A stretch of DNA of 64,000 nucleotides from Trichomonas vaginalis G3 (Eukaryota; Parabasalia; Trichomonadida; Trichomonadidae), in the NCBI RefSeq assembly GCF_026262505.1, contig NC_067203.1, forward strand, positions 6,262,001 to 6,326,000, read 5' to 3'. Position 1 is the stretch's first letter; the number at the start of each line of letters is the position of its first letter. The translations under genes were made by a program, and so were the position numbers. Under the pieces are notes generated by a model. It saw nothing but the letters and a program-made list of their open reading frames with translations, did no database searches and had not been told where the DNA came from. Of this stretch, positions 27,148 to 38,470 are shown in pieces.

Positions 27148-28397
27148 CGGTTTTTTGCATTTTGAGAACTAATACGCGATTATTTTCCCCTTAAAAAAGT
27201 AAATGAGGGGTTGATGTTTTATATTATGTTTGACTTAAATATCATCTTTTTTTATTTGAAATCTAAAGGAAAAAGTGGCGAGCTATCAAAAAGTGTCTGA
27301 ATAGTAAATTATTAAAATTTCTCAAGAAATATAAAATTTTATATTACCAAATAGTTCATTTCGGATGTGAGTAGCAATTTTGCGTAAAGTAAATCATCAA
27401 TATTAAATAATATGAAGATATGCGACCGGAGAAATTGAATTTGAAAGTGAATCGAGGCAAATATAAATTTGATTCCTCTTTCAATTATAGAATATAATGT
27501 GCTAAGTTCAAAATATATAAAATATTTTATATTTTTACAATCATTTGAGAATACCTTTCATTATTCTCATTTATTCGTGCACCCATATATTGTATATAAG
27601 GGGTATTTTCTTTGATGTCGGTAAATACCATGGATTTCAGATGTTTCAAAGCAGTATTGGTAATTTATGGTTATATTTTATATTTTCCATTAATTTTCTA
27701 GTATTTTTAGTACTATATCATACATGATAGCACCGAAATAACTCAAAACGACTATTATAATTTTGGAATTTCTTTACTGATATACATAATTGGCTGATTA
27801 TATGAGTTGTATTGTAATTGCAAAGCATTTCCTATTCATCCTTTGGTATTCTTTTTACATTATCGTATATGATCTCAATATCAAATATCTAATTATATGT
27901 AATCTAATCATTTTGCTATAATAATTCATAATGTTATGATCTATAAAACTAAATATGTAGAAAGAACAATAAGATTGCAAAATAATCAAACAAATTCCAT
28001 TATTTCATTGATATTATGTTGTTTTCATTCGTTCACCATATTTTACTTTTAACATATATAACTTGACTTACGCATTATCATATTTGACTACTATCATTGC
28101 ACGAAATTTTTGCCTAATTATCATCAAAATTGAAATTATTACCACAAATTGCAAACATATGCGTTAATGGGGCCTTAAATGTATCCCTGCACTTAATATG
28201 AATGAATATGTTAATTAGTATTTACCGAGCGAGAGAGATATATCAATAACAAGAGTAAAATTGAAATAAAAAGTGCCAAAAAAAGCTATCAATTCTGAAA
28301 ATTAATATTTCAACATTATGTCTTTGCTAACTAGACAAAATAAAGATGAAACATGCACTCTGTAACACCTCTATAGCATTTTCGAAAAAAGAATAAT
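27148..28397. other. AT-rich intergenic stretch
   Basis: Very AT-rich with short accidental frames (for example a 60-codon hydrophobic frame at 27545). I see no gene or RNA. Confidence 0.5.
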
Positions 28398-29488
28398 TTT
28401 TAAGGCTGCACTGTAGTCTGTAAGTAAACTTCAGAATTTTTTTGACATTGATTTTTTTTTCTTGTTCGAGACCTATTTTGGAACCTTCGAACTTGACTTT
28501 TTTTCGAAAAAAATAAAACTTCATCGATTTAATCTGCAGATAAAAGGCAACTATTTCCTGCAAATTCGCTTATAGGATTTCCATTTTTTATATAAATTCG
28601 AATCTAAATTGTGCCGTTACATCAGGTACATATCAAATTCAATATGTTGCATGCCAGAGGTAGCTGCAGAGATTGAAGAAGTCATATGATTTTCAAGTTT
28701 TGTCCAACTTTGGGACTTTATTTCTTTAATTATTTTCCGTTATTACTTTAGTTTTTGAAAAATAATACTAAACGCAAATAAACGCATAACTTGAATTATA
28801 TTTTACATATTACAATTAACTAATTTTTCAATTTTTATATAAAACTTATAAAATTCATAGTTAGACCCCTATTATATATGATACTATATATATTATCCAC
28901 ATATATGGTTGTGAGCTTAAAATGAATCTTATTTGTCATATTTGCAAATCATATTATCGTTATATTCTTCATCTAAAGAGGAAATATGGCTATTTTTAGT
29001 TATGAATGCATCTTTTTGTCCTTTAAAATATGCATGGTATAGCTAACTAATCTCAATTCTGTTTTGCAACAGATTTAATTAATTTTTATTCAGTTTTATA
29101 TTTTTGATTGAAATATCGCAATTTAAGAATAACCCCGTATAAAAAATCGAATATCATTGAATTATGAAATAAAAAAAGGAAATTTAATTTAAGACCTTCA
29201 AAAAGTCATTTAATTGTGAAATCTTAGCCTTTAAAGGCACATATATCGATGAGCAATACTATTATTTTGAATTACATCCAAAATTACTTTCGCCGTTTAT
29301 AATCGTAGAAAAAACGAAAAAAAATTCGAAAAAATAATAAAATTTCAAAAATCGATGAATTTATAAGATTTTTATGCAAAAGCGAATCATAAATACTCCT
29401 TATAATATAGAGGAATATAATACTATCTTGTTTCCGAAAGATATCTACTAGATATTGAGAAAAAGTACTTTACAGTGCAGCCTTAAAA
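28398..29488. repeat. 1.09-kb segment bounded by an 18-bp perfect inverted repeat; MITE-like candidate
   Basis: TTTTAAGGCTGCACTGTA at 28398-28415 has its exact inverse at 29471-29488. The inside is AT-rich and has no convincing gene. An exact 18-mer in inverse orientation is unlikely by chance and would suit a non-autonomous DNA transposon. The flanks (CGAAAAAAGAA left, CGAAGAAAATGAA right) look related but give no clean target duplication. A 78-codon minus-strand frame at 28327-28563 spans the left repeat and is not supported. Confidence 0.5.
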
Positions 29489-29539
29489 CGAAGAAAATGA
29501 AAATTTTGTTTTTTAGAATTTATAGAAAATAAAAAAAAT

Positions 29540-32500
29540 TTAAAAGTTCTTATATTCGATATAATCAGCCGGATCAGCTGAAATAGTGACTTTCTGGTCA
29601 GATCTGACGACTTCCTGTCTGAGGCCGTCCAAAGACAAGTTATCCTTTGTGAAAGGCATAACCTTGATCTGAGACAACTCTGTTTTCAGACCCTTGAAAA
29701 TGTCGTGTTGCCACAATTTGTCCTGTTGTGGGACAATCAACAAAGAGCAGTCATCTAAAACGACTTCACCTGTTGGCAACTGAATTGTTTCCTTATCGAG
29801 TTCTTCGAGTTTTCTCGATATCTGGCCTTGGTTTCTTGATGGGAAGTTGTAAATTGGGAGATCCACAGCGATCTTTGACTCATCTTCAGCCAATTCCATG
29901 AATCTCTGCAACAAATTGGAAGAAGCTTCAGAAGAAGAGTCAGCAGCAATTGCAACAATTGGAGAGAAAGCATCAGCAGCAGAGATAAACTCTCCGATGC
30001 CCAAAAATGCGAAAACGATTGAGAAAACAGCTTCTCTCAACGCGATGTCCTTTCCCTTGCAGATGTGGACCAAAAGAGGAACAGCTTCTACAACAGCTTG
30101 GAATGATCCTTCTGTTAAATGTGCAGCGCATTTAAGAGCGAATTCATCCAAAGTTGCTGTTGATGGTTTCTTGAACGAGATCAAGAAATAATTTGTCAAA
30201 TTCTGTGGCAAGAAATTCTCATGAGCAGCCAAAGAAACAGCGCATTGCAAAACTCTGTGGACTTCTATTTCACTCACTTCTGTCAAATACGGTTCAATGT
30301 TGTGGCAGGAAGCCAAAGCAGAGTAAATTCTCGGCAAAAATGCGATGAAAGCCAACTGATTTATATGTGTTCCTGTGATATTTGCTGGTGGAAGAGACTG
30401 ATGCATGCAAGCCATGAATGCTCCGTCAACAGCTCTTCTGTCTTCCATTGTAACCATCAAATCACAGAAAGTGGCCAACAAATCACGCATTACTTCGTAT
30501 TCCGTCTGTCCGTGGATTACGTATTTTGCAACAATTGTCAATGCTGCTTGTGTCAAACGTGGATCAGGAGTTATTTTGATGAATTCGCATGCAGCATCAA
30601 ATATGTACTTGAAAGAAGGAGCGAATTTTGATGAAGTAACTCTCTTGTCGATGATTGCAGAGAGTAAAGTGAAAATAGACATCAAATACTCACCAGACTC
30701 AGAAGAAGTAGGAACTCTCATTAAATTATGAGCGTTTCTTATTACGGAGACAATCATTCTTCCGTCGACAGGAGAAAGTAATCTACTCAATATCATTGCT
30801 GATCTACTTGCAATCTTCAAATCTCCACAGCCTGTAGCCCATCTGACAGCTTCTTTGCCCCAGTTCTGCAATATCTTCGTTCCTTTCTGCTGTGTGAAAT
30901 ATTCAACGATCATTCCAGCGATTTCTGAACAAGAAATTGGTTGTCTGTCGTCAGACAATCCTTTGATTGGTTTGGAGAGATCCCATGTCAAAGCTCCTGG
31001 TGGTAAGAAGCTCTTTGTTATGGAATCAGGGCAATTCTGTAATCCGGACATGATGATAAACAATAGTTCACAAAATATTTTCGGAGCAAAATCATAATAA
31101 AGCAGTGCAAAATGAATAATCAGATGTAGTTCAGGAACTAACTGTTGAGGAACAATCTGTGCTAACTCAACTAATGTTGAGAATATTGTTTGGTACTCTT
31201 GGAAATCAAAAACAGGTGGATTTTTCTCAGAAATATGAATTTGTATGTTGTTATAGTACCAATAAGCAAAAGTAATGCGCTCACTCAATGACTGTATGAT
31301 CTGTGTTGTATATCCTTGCGAAAGGAATAACATAATTGTCTGTACTGCCTGTGCATATTCGCCTCTATTTGCATAATATAAAAGAAAAGTGACAATTTGT
31401 TTGAGAGCTTCTTCAGAATTACAGATACCGCCCCAAATACTGAGATAATTGGCTCGGCCGGCGGTTTTTATCGATGGGTACAGAATTACTAACTGCTCAA
31501 GTGAAGTGTAAGGCGTGTAAATAGCGAATTTGGCTGATACTTCGGACATTACGTTTCTGGAAGTGATGGAAACGTTCTTGAGGAAGGCGAAGAGGATCTC
31601 AAGAACAGCGGATTGTGGAGTGTTGTATGCCAATGAATCTGGTGTTGATACACGCATAAATTCAAAGGTTTCCTTGATGACGAGTTCCGAAATCTGGGGA
31701 ACGAAATTGGCAACGATGCTGGCAATTCGCTTTATTGTGGAGGGAGGAACTGTAATGATCGAGGAATGGAAGATTGGCGCGTATTGTTCAAGCTTTTTCA
31801 CTGCTTCGGCCGCTTTCGCTGGATCATGAGCTTCGAGAACGGCCAAAACAAAGGGAACGAGGCGGAGAATGAGGTTGAAGGCGGCAGAGCGTAAATCAAA
31901 GACATCGTCCATCAGATAAATGAAGGAGATAAATAATATTTGTCCGGAAGAGGACAAAATGTCGTAGTTGAAAACTCTTTCGCTGGCATTGAGTTGCTCT
32001 TCGTCGATTACGAGGTTTTGCTGGACTTGGTCGTTATTCAAAGTGTGCATCATCGTTGTAAGGATTTGGGCTGTTCTTTTGTCTTCGAACTTCCTCATGT
32101 TCTTTGTACGATCGATAAGACAGTTCGTGTCTGGTATAATTGTGTTGAAAATGGCTTTGAAATAGGTTCTCGCTTGATTTGGAGCAGTTTCGTAGGAATG
32201 CTTGGCAAATAGGGAGATGAGATGCTTGAAGTTGCGATGGAGAGCTAAATGCATCGTTGGCCAGCCTTTTGTCTGGATATTGAACAAATATTTCTCATAA
32301 ATACGGACTTGCTCTTCTTTTTCGGACAAAAGAACAAGGCTGGATGCAATGATGGAGGAAATAAGACGTTCTGCGTTCTCTCCAAGAAATTGGACTTCAT
32401 AATCGGTTGAATTCTTGAAATTGACGAAATTGCAGGTCATTTTCATTATGTCTGTGCAGAGTGGATTGTTTTCACCAAGCCAGGCAAACGATTTCGGAAT

Positions 32501-35500
32501 TCTGAATGGTCCAACAATCTTAGAATCGATATCTGTTGTTAATGCAGTGAAAACGAACCACATTGCAGAGAGATAGTTGGTTATTAGAGGCTGGTAGTTA
32601 TCCTTCCTTGTCTTAATCTTAGATTCACTGAAGCATTGTGCCGAATTAAATATTTTATGGCATTCATTTGCAATAGTTGTCAAAATGTCCTTATAGAGTG
32701 GTTGGCATGACAATGTGAACTTGAAATCAGGGTTCTGCGCTAAGAAATGTATAACTTTTAGTACAGAAACAAGAGCATTTTGATTTTGAGAGAAATTAGC
32801 GGTTTTAAGCCAGTCATTGAATTCAGGGGCGAAATTTGCGGCGGTTGTCCATCGGCACATGGAGAAGCATTTAACGATTAGATCATTGTGCTTGTCGTTT
32901 GTTGATGTGCCAAGGAATTTCAGGAAGGAAATGAACATGTCGTTGACCATTTTACTCAAAGGAGCGAGTTTAATGCGTCTTTCGTCGATATCAAAGCCAG
33001 ACATGACCTGATAGTTGTAGAATGATACGAAATCAAGTGGGTACTGGTTGATAAGAAGTTTGTACATGTTGTGATCGATCGTCGGAACGGAATTCGAAAT
33101 AATATTTGCAAGATTACGGTAAAGCAAGCTGTTTGCGTAATCAAACTTAGCGTAATTACCATTTGCATCAAGTTTCGACATTGTTTTGAGTGTCATCTTG
33201 ATCAATCTCTCGATAATTGTGATTGAAATTTGATGTTCGAAGGAAGAGATGACTTCTGGTATGTAGAATGAGAAGAAGTTGTTATACCTTGAGCATGCAG
33301 CTGTTCTGAATGGGATTTGAGTGGCAGGAAGTGAAGGAGTCAAAGGAAGAATGTTTGAATCGTAAATTGAGACTTTGTAAGCTACAGCGTTGCTTATTGG
33401 GAGGTCCAAATCGGTAAGGATATGCTCAAGAGGTGATGTTGTCTTGAGAGAATTGGCAAATTTGGAAAGTCTCTCAATTGCGCAAACGCAGAGGTCTCTG
33501 AGTTCTGGGCATGGCATTGCGAGCAAGTATATCAATGTTGCTTGAGCTGTATCTGTGAATTCCTGGATCAAATTCGATGGACATTCTTCAACAGCTGTTC
33601 CGTCTTGTCCTGGCTTCGGAGGAGCGGCCGGACGTAATGAGAGATCGAACAACTTGACGAATAATTCAAGAATAATGAAGATATGCTCTGGAGAATAAAG
33701 ATCTGGAAGCCATGACAGAACTAAGTTCAAAATGGCAAGCCTGAATGCGGAGTTTGCCGCGTATAAGTGGTCAAGCATGTCGATTGCGAACATAGAAACG
33801 GCTTTAGACTTGGAAAGAATATAATTCTTCAGACGATCTGAGAAAGAAGGAGTAACAAGGTCTCCGTATGTAATGATGTGTGGATAGAAGGTTAAAACGA
33901 TGACATAAATCTGTTCAAGGTAAGAAATGTTCTCGATTTGAACTGATTCGAATTTCAACGTAAGTTCTGCAGCATCTTCGTTGAATTTCCAGGTATTAAT
34001 AATACTGGAGACTGTATTTGTAGCTTCGGTAATTCTGTAAGTCATATTCGAAGAAATTGGTTGAGTTTTGAGAGGTAATTCGAAAACTGGAGCGCTGAAT
34101 GATCCTTTGAGGTCGAACCAGTAGGCCGTGTTGCCCGGTTCGATTTGCTGAAGCTGATCTACTAATTGGAACAACTGTGACTTAATTGAGTTGAAAAGTG
34201 TCTTGATTTCGAGCTCGATCTTTACACCTGAGTTCAGTGGCATGTCGGAAATCCACTCTTCGAAGTGATATTCTGGAGCCGAAATTTGTAATAAGCATTC
34301 AGAGAGCGGGAAGATGCATTTCGGACCAAGAGCGATCATGAACCTCGGAACTGTTTCTCTTGAGAAGAAAATGAAGTCGCGAGCCGCTAAATTGATTAAT
34401 ATCTCAGATAAAACTTTGGAGTATTGCTCAATTCCTGGTGTTCCAGCAAATGTCTTGAAGAACAACTCCGTAAATGAGTCCGGATTGTTCCTCTGCTCTT
34501 GCGTTGGTTCATAAAGATGAGTGGCCTCTATTCCCTGGCGATGGTTGTGGTGGAAAGAGCCCCATTCCCAGAAGAGCGATGACCTGGAGAACCAGTTTCC
34601 GCGAAGAATTAAGAGGAAAGCGTTTAATGCGCATTCTGGGTTCTTTTTAACCTTATCGACTATGTATTTATTAATGAATTCCTTGTATTTCGAGTTAAGG
34701 AGAGCGTTATCGCGCATCAAAATAATTGCGGCCAAACGATAATGATAAATCAAGGGTTCATTATCTTTCATACGGCCTGTAACGTAATTGTAGATATTCG
34801 TAAGGGATGCTGCCATCGATGGGAGACCTTCCGTCTTGATTTGGGCTATAAGGTAAGTTAATGACTGAGCCCAAACAATTTCAGCGGGGGAAGCCTTCTT
34901 TGGAAAATTCTTTGTAATAGCGAAGAGCTCGGCAAGGAATTCTTCGATCATAGCAATGGTAATCGTTGGAGAAGGAACGAGTCTTAAGAATTTATTGAGA
35001 AGTAAAGCGGAAGGAATATCTCGGCTTAATGCATTCTGAAATCCCTTGAATAATGTATCAAGATGCTTTATCGAAATGAAGCTGTAAATGACAGAAAATT
35101 GGTTAATCAATAATAAACGAAGATGTTCACAAATTGGATCATTGCAAGGAGTGAGTAACGGGTGTGCGAGTTGAATAAGTGTTTCCCAGCAAGAGACATC
35201 ATCGCTAATTGATAGAAGCTGTGCAATGCAATCAGCAACAAAAAGTAAAACTACATCATCGAATATATCTGAATACTGGCCGTAACTTCTTATTTTGTTT
35301 ACGAACTTGCGGAATAATTCATTGTTCTTTGATTTGGGTAAAAAGGTGAGTAAAAGTTCAATTGCTTGCTGAGGAGCATATTGGCCGAAAGAAACATAGC
35401 GCTCGACAGCAATTTTGTATCCATAGATTACTCTTGGAAATCTTGCAGTGAGATTATTCAAGAAATCGTTGGGAAGATTTAATTTCATATCTTTCTTGTC

Positions 35501-35614
35501 AAAGTAAGGATCGCATTCAAGAGTAAATTTCAAAAACATGCTTGTAAGCGAATCCTCTATCTTTGGAAATAAAGATATGAGAACATCGTTTGAAGATGGT
35601 CTTAAAGTTGACAT
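29540..35614 (-). CDS. Furry (Fry/Mor2/Tao3/PAG1) family giant helical-repeat protein (2024 aa)
   Basis: One open frame of 2024 codons, almost wholly alpha-helical and HEAT/ARM-like. Landmarks of the Furry family can be read: an N-terminal region with LNNLTARFPRVIYGYKIAVE, a middle with LSWLPDLYSPEHIFIILELF, and a conserved C-terminal block WATGCGDLKIASRSAMILSR followed by LLSPVDGRMI. That block parallels the WA-C-A-RSFQIFRAL segment of animal Furry. Furry proteins are scaffolds for NDR/LATS-type kinases with Mob partners in cell polarity, morphogenesis and division. The length is shorter than animal Furry (about 3000 residues) and closer to fungal and protist members. The gene ends in TAAA. 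No clear initiator is seen before the ATG. Confidence 0.75.
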   Translation of the reverse strand: MSTLRPSSNDVLISLFPKIEDSLTSMFLKFTLECDPYFDKKDMKLNLPNDFLNNLTARFPRVIYGYKIAVERYVSFGQYAPQQAIELLLTFLPKSKNNELFRKFVNKIRSYGQYSDIFDDVVLLFVADCIAQLLSISDDVSCWETLIQLAHPLLTPCNDPICEHLRLLLINQFSVIYSFISIKHLDTLFKGFQNALSRDIPSALLLNKFLRLVPSPTITIAMIEEFLAELFAITKNFPKKASPAEIVWAQSLTYLIAQIKTEGLPSMAASLTNIYNYVTGRMKDNEPLIYHYRLAAIILMRDNALLNSKYKEFINKYIVDKVKKNPECALNAFLLILRGNWFSRSSLFWEWGSFHHNHRQGIEATHLYEPTQEQRNNPDSFTELFFKTFAGTPGIEQYSKVLSEILINLAARDFIFFSRETVPRFMIALGPKCIFPLSECLLQISAPEYHFEEWISDMPLNSGVKIELEIKTLFNSIKSQLFQLVDQLQQIEPGNTAYWFDLKGSFSAPVFELPLKTQPISSNMTYRITEATNTVSSIINTWKFNEDAAELTLKFESVQIENISYLEQIYVIVLTFYPHIITYGDLVTPSFSDRLKNYILSKSKAVSMFAIDMLDHLYAANSAFRLAILNLVLSWLPDLYSPEHIFIILELFVKLFDLSLRPAAPPKPGQDGTAVEECPSNLIQEFTDTAQATLIYLLAMPCPELRDLCVCAIERLSKFANSLKTTSPLEHILTDLDLPISNAVAYKVSIYDSNILPLTPSLPATQIPFRTAACSRYNNFFSFYIPEVISSFEHQISITIIERLIKMTLKTMSKLDANGNYAKFDYANSLLYRNLANIISNSVPTIDHNMYKLLINQYPLDFVSFYNYQVMSGFDIDERRIKLAPLSKMVNDMFISFLKFLGTSTNDKHNDLIVKCFSMCRWTTAANFAPEFNDWLKTANFSQNQNALVSVLKVIHFLAQNPDFKFTLSCQPLYKDILTTIANECHKIFNSAQCFSESKIKTRKDNYQPLITNYLSAMWFVFTALTTDIDSKIVGPFRIPKSFAWLGENNPLCTDIMKMTCNFVNFKNSTDYEVQFLGENAERLISSIIASSLVLLSEKEEQVRIYEKYLFNIQTKGWPTMHLALHRNFKHLISLFAKHSYETAPNQARTYFKAIFNTIIPDTNCLIDRTKNMRKFEDKRTAQILTTMMHTLNNDQVQQNLVIDEEQLNASERVFNYDILSSSGQILFISFIYLMDDVFDLRSAAFNLILRLVPFVLAVLEAHDPAKAAEAVKKLEQYAPIFHSSIITVPPSTIKRIASIVANFVPQISELVIKETFEFMRVSTPDSLAYNTPQSAVLEILFAFLKNVSITSRNVMSEVSAKFAIYTPYTSLEQLVILYPSIKTAGRANYLSIWGGICNSEEALKQIVTFLLYYANRGEYAQAVQTIMLFLSQGYTTQIIQSLSERITFAYWYYNNIQIHISEKNPPVFDFQEYQTIFSTLVELAQIVPQQLVPELHLIIHFALLYYDFAPKIFCELLFIIMSGLQNCPDSITKSFLPPGALTWDLSKPIKGLSDDRQPISCSEIAGMIVEYFTQQKGTKILQNWGKEAVRWATGCGDLKIASRSAMILSRLLSPVDGRMIVSVIRNAHNLMRVPTSSESGEYLMSIFTLLSAIIDKRVTSSKFAPSFKYIFDAACEFIKITPDPRLTQAALTIVAKYVIHGQTEYEVMRDLLATFCDLMVTMEDRRAVDGAFMACMHQSLPPANITGTHINQLAFIAFLPRIYSALASCHNIEPYLTEVSEIEVHRVLQCAVSLAAHENFLPQNLTNYFLISFKKPSTATLDEFALKCAAHLTEGSFQAVVEAVPLLVHICKGKDIALREAVFSIVFAFLGIGEFISAADAFSPIVAIAADSSSEASSNLLQRFMELAEDESKIAVDLPIYNFPSRNQGQISRKLEELDKETIQLPTGEVVLDDCSLLIVPQQDKLWQHDIFKGLKTELSQIKVMPFTKDNLSLDGLRQEVVRSDQKVTISADPADYIEYKNF

Positions 35615-36715
35615 GAATAATTGTCACGTTTTTATATCAAAAATGTGTAATGACAAATTTTTATTTCGAATCCGAAAATGAGCTAGAATTATTTTGATGG
35701 CTCAAGTTCACACTTAATCGAATTTAAAAAAATTCTGAAGCTTATTTGTCAAAAAAAAGTTTTATATAAAATGTTACATTGTTTATAAGCCCTAAAGAAT
35801 ATATAATAATTTTTCTATCAATTTCGAAAATAAAAAAACTGACGAACAATATCGTTTTTCATTTCGTCGACTATGTCGATATCACACATGACAGATTTCA
35901 ATATATAACTAATGCTCCATGAGGGTACTGTATATGAATTTTATAACTAAAAGAATAAACCTGATAAAAAAACTTCTTGGAATTTGAATTTGAATCTGAT
36001 ACAACAAAAACTTGAAAAATGAAATGTGAAACGAAATTAATTAGGATACATCTCATCTAATTTTAATACTATGTTTTAAACTTCTACATTTTCCTCCATT
36101 TCAATGTAATTGAAAGAACTTAGGAGGAATATATACAGTGGGTCTTCAAATATTTTGGAATTGCAAACATAATACCTAATGATAACTGGTCAATTTTGCG
36201 AATTGGTTATAATAATTTCAAAAATTGTGGGTTATGAAAAAATGAATGTTGAAATGGTAATCTCTGTTAAATTGCAGAGAAAATTATTATAAAATTTTTT
36301 AATAATTCCAATTTTTGCCTCCCTCTCAATTTTTTCTATCAACCTCACTCTGACACGTAAAGTTTGCGTGTCAAGAATTTTTTAATGTATTTGGTGATAA
36401 AACATGCATAGGTATTGATCCTAGAATATGTGTACAAAATTTCTATCGAATATTCATAAATTTTTTCACTCAATTTGCATGATGAAAAAATCTGAAAAAA
36501 TCGAAAAAAAAATTGGAAAAAGCAAGGCAAAAATGGTCATTGATAAAGACCTCACTTTGAGGTATTTTTAAATACTATCACTTATAGGTTGGAAAGACGT
36601 ACCAGGCGTTTAGGCTGAAGTCTAATATTCTCCAAGATATGAGCCACCGAAATTGAAAATTTTGAGAGGAGATAAGTGGTCGGTCAGAACCCTTAAATTT
36701 TTTAATGTCTGATAA
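35615..36715. other. AT-rich intergenic stretch with one GC-richer patch
   Basis: Mostly AT-rich without a gene. A patch at about 36585-36680 (GAAAGACGTACCAGGCGTTT onward) is richer in GC than its surroundings. It lies just before the point where the ankyrin reading frame begins abruptly, so it may mark a recombination junction. Confidence 0.4.
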
Positions 36716-38089
36716 AGAGAAGAATTTGATAAAGATCAAAAACTTAAAAGTGATTTATATCCAGACTCTTACAAAGGATATTCATTACTTGAATTATGTT
36801 GTTATCATGGAGCTGTTGATTGTTTCAAGTTCTTAAGAACGAAATTTAACTCAAAAATAACTCAAACATGTTTAGAATTATCATTTTTAGGAGGAAATCC
36901 AGAGATCATGAGTGAATGTTTGAAATATAAAGAACCAGATGATGAATGTATGAGACATGCAATTATTTCACACGACATTGATTTTGTAACATTCTTGATG
37001 AATGAATATGATTTAGAGATCGATTTAGAATACTGTGGAGAATTTAATAATCTTGAATCCATTTTGGTTTATTTTGATCAAACTAATGATGTTAACAAAT
37101 GCTTTGTTTATTCGGCAATATTTAATATTCCATCACTTTGCGAATATTTCCTTTCACATGGTACGAATATCAATCAAAAAGATGAAGATGGAAATACCGC
37201 TCTTCATCATGCAGTATTTTATAATAGTAAAGATTCAGCTGAATTTCTTATTTTACATGGTATAAATATCAATGAAAAAGATGAAGATGGGAGAACCCCT
37301 CTTCATATTGACGCAGAAAATGATAGTACAGAAATAACCGAACTTCTTGTTTCACATGGTGCAAATATCAATGAAAAAGATGAAGATGGGAAAACCCCTC
37401 TTCATATTGTAGCAGAATATTACAGTGCAGAAATAGCCGAAATTCTTATTTCACATGGTGCAAATATCAACGAAAAAGATAAAGACTGGAAAACCCCTCT
37501 TCATATTGCAGCCAATAATTATACTACAGAAATAACCGAGCTTCTTATTTCACATGGTGCAAATATCAACGAAAAAGATAAAGACGGAAAAACCCCTCTT
37601 CATATTGCAGCATTAAGAAATAGTACAGAAACGGCCGAGCTTCTTATTTCACATGGTGCAAATATCAACGAAAAAGATAAAGACTGGAAAAACCCTCTTC
37701 ATATTGCAGCATTAAGAAATAGTACAGAAACGGCCGAGCTTCTTATTTCACATGGTGCAAATATCAACGAAAAAGATAAAGACTGGAAAAACCCTCTTCA
37801 TATTGCAGCATTAAGAAATAGTACAGAAACGGCCGAGCTTCTTATTTCACATGGTGCAAATATCAACGAAAAAGATAAAGATGGAAAAACCCCTCTTCAT
37901 ATTGCAGCATTAAGAAATAGTACAGAAACGGCCGAGCTTCTTATTTCACATGGTGCAAATATCAATGAAAAAGATAAAGATGGAAAAACCGCTCTTGATT
38001 ATGCAACAACAGAGAGTTATAAAAAAATCTGCGAACTTTTAATTAGTTCTTCGTCCAAATCATGTACCCTCAAGGGTGCCGGAAAGTGA
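36716..38089 (+). CDS. Ankyrin-repeat protein of the large Trichomonas family, 5'-truncated
   Basis: The frame is open from 36716. Coding sequence of the family is readable before the first ATG at 36908 (FDKDQKLKSDLYPDSYKGYS), so the usual N-terminal domain is cut off inside the segment that normally reads GFDKDQ. Translation from 36908 gives 393 aa with about ten ankyrin repeats (pattern GKTPLHIAA, ELLISHGANINEKDKD). The last repeats are 99-bp units that are nearly identical in DNA. Two successive repeats carry DWKNPLHI in place of DGKTPLHI, which shows that a variant unit was copied. The gene may be a truncated copy still expressed from 36908 or a pseudogene. Ankyrin arrays bind proteins; the partner is unknown. 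Confidence 0.75.
   Translation, partial: REEFDKDQKLKSDLYPDSYKGYSLLELCCYHGAVDCFKFLRTKFNSKITQTCLELSFLGGNPEIMSECLKYKEPDDECMRHAIISHDIDFVTFLMNEYDLEIDLEYCGEFNNLESILVYFDQTNDVNKCFVYSAIFNIPSLCEYFLSHGTNINQKDEDGNTALHHAVFYNSKDSAEFLILHGININEKDEDGRTPLHIDAENDSTEITELLVSHGANINEKDEDGKTPLHIVAEYYSAEIAEILISHGANINEKDKDWKTPLHIAANNYTTEITELLISHGANINEKDKDGKTPLHIAALRNSTETAELLISHGANINEKDKDWKNPLHIAALRNSTETAELLISHGANINEKDKDWKNPLHIAALRNSTETAELLISHGANINEKDKDGKTPLHIAALRNSTETAELLISHGANINEKDKDGKTALDYATTESYKKICELLISSSSKSCTLKGAGK
37480..37990 (+). repeat. Homogenised 99-bp tandem repeats within the ankyrin gene
   Basis: Five or so consecutive 99-bp units (each with GCATTAAGAAATAGTACAGA and CACATGGTGCAAATATCAAC) differ at very few bases, while the upstream repeats of the same gene differ much more. 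This is the mark of recent unequal exchange or gene conversion. Confidence 0.8.
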
Positions 38090-38317
38090 AGTGAAAGCTA
38101 TTATAAAAACGTCGCTTTTCAAACTCATAAAATCATTTTTATTTTGATTTATTTATATGAATATAAACCTTAAAAAATGAAGTTATGAGCAATACTAGAA
38201 ATCGAGTCACATCACTTTCCATCACCCTTAAAAAATGAACTTCCAAAATCACTCTAAAACTTATCTTCCTAAACTCACACTATCTACCAATTTTGCATCT
38301 CTAAATTCCCTTGCTTT
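38090..38317. other. Short spacer, no gene seen
   Basis: AT-rich; nothing recognised. Confidence 0.4.
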
Positions 38318-38470
38318 TTAGCGTATTTCTGATATAAGTTTGCAAACTTCTTGGCTCAAAGTATTCTTCACTTGATGGATCCATCTTTCATCGATTTCGG
38401 AGACGATTCTTATGTATCCTTTATCAGTGAACATATGTTCTGAGAACAGAACCCATTTTGGAGTCTTTCC
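38318..38470 (-). pseudogene. C-terminal fragment of a DEAH-box RNA helicase gene
   Basis: The minus strand reads KTPKWVLFSEHMFTDKGYIR, then IVSEIDERWIHQVKN and a stop after about 50 codons. This matches the OB-fold end of Prp22/Prp16/Prp2-type DEAH helicases (pattern PxWVxYHExVxTxKxYIRxVxxIDxxWL). A stop lies directly upstream in frame, and no more of the helicase is seen. It is a small relic of a duplicated or moved gene. Confidence 0.65.

Noticed and set aside
28327-28563. 78-codon minus-strand frame
   Set aside because: Crosses the left inverted repeat of the 28.4-29.5 kb segment, has no promoter signal and a composition typical of random AT-rich frames.
36705-36740. ATG at 36705 as the start of the ankyrin gene
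   Set aside because: It is out of frame with the family sequence, and two stops in the ankyrin frame lie just after it.
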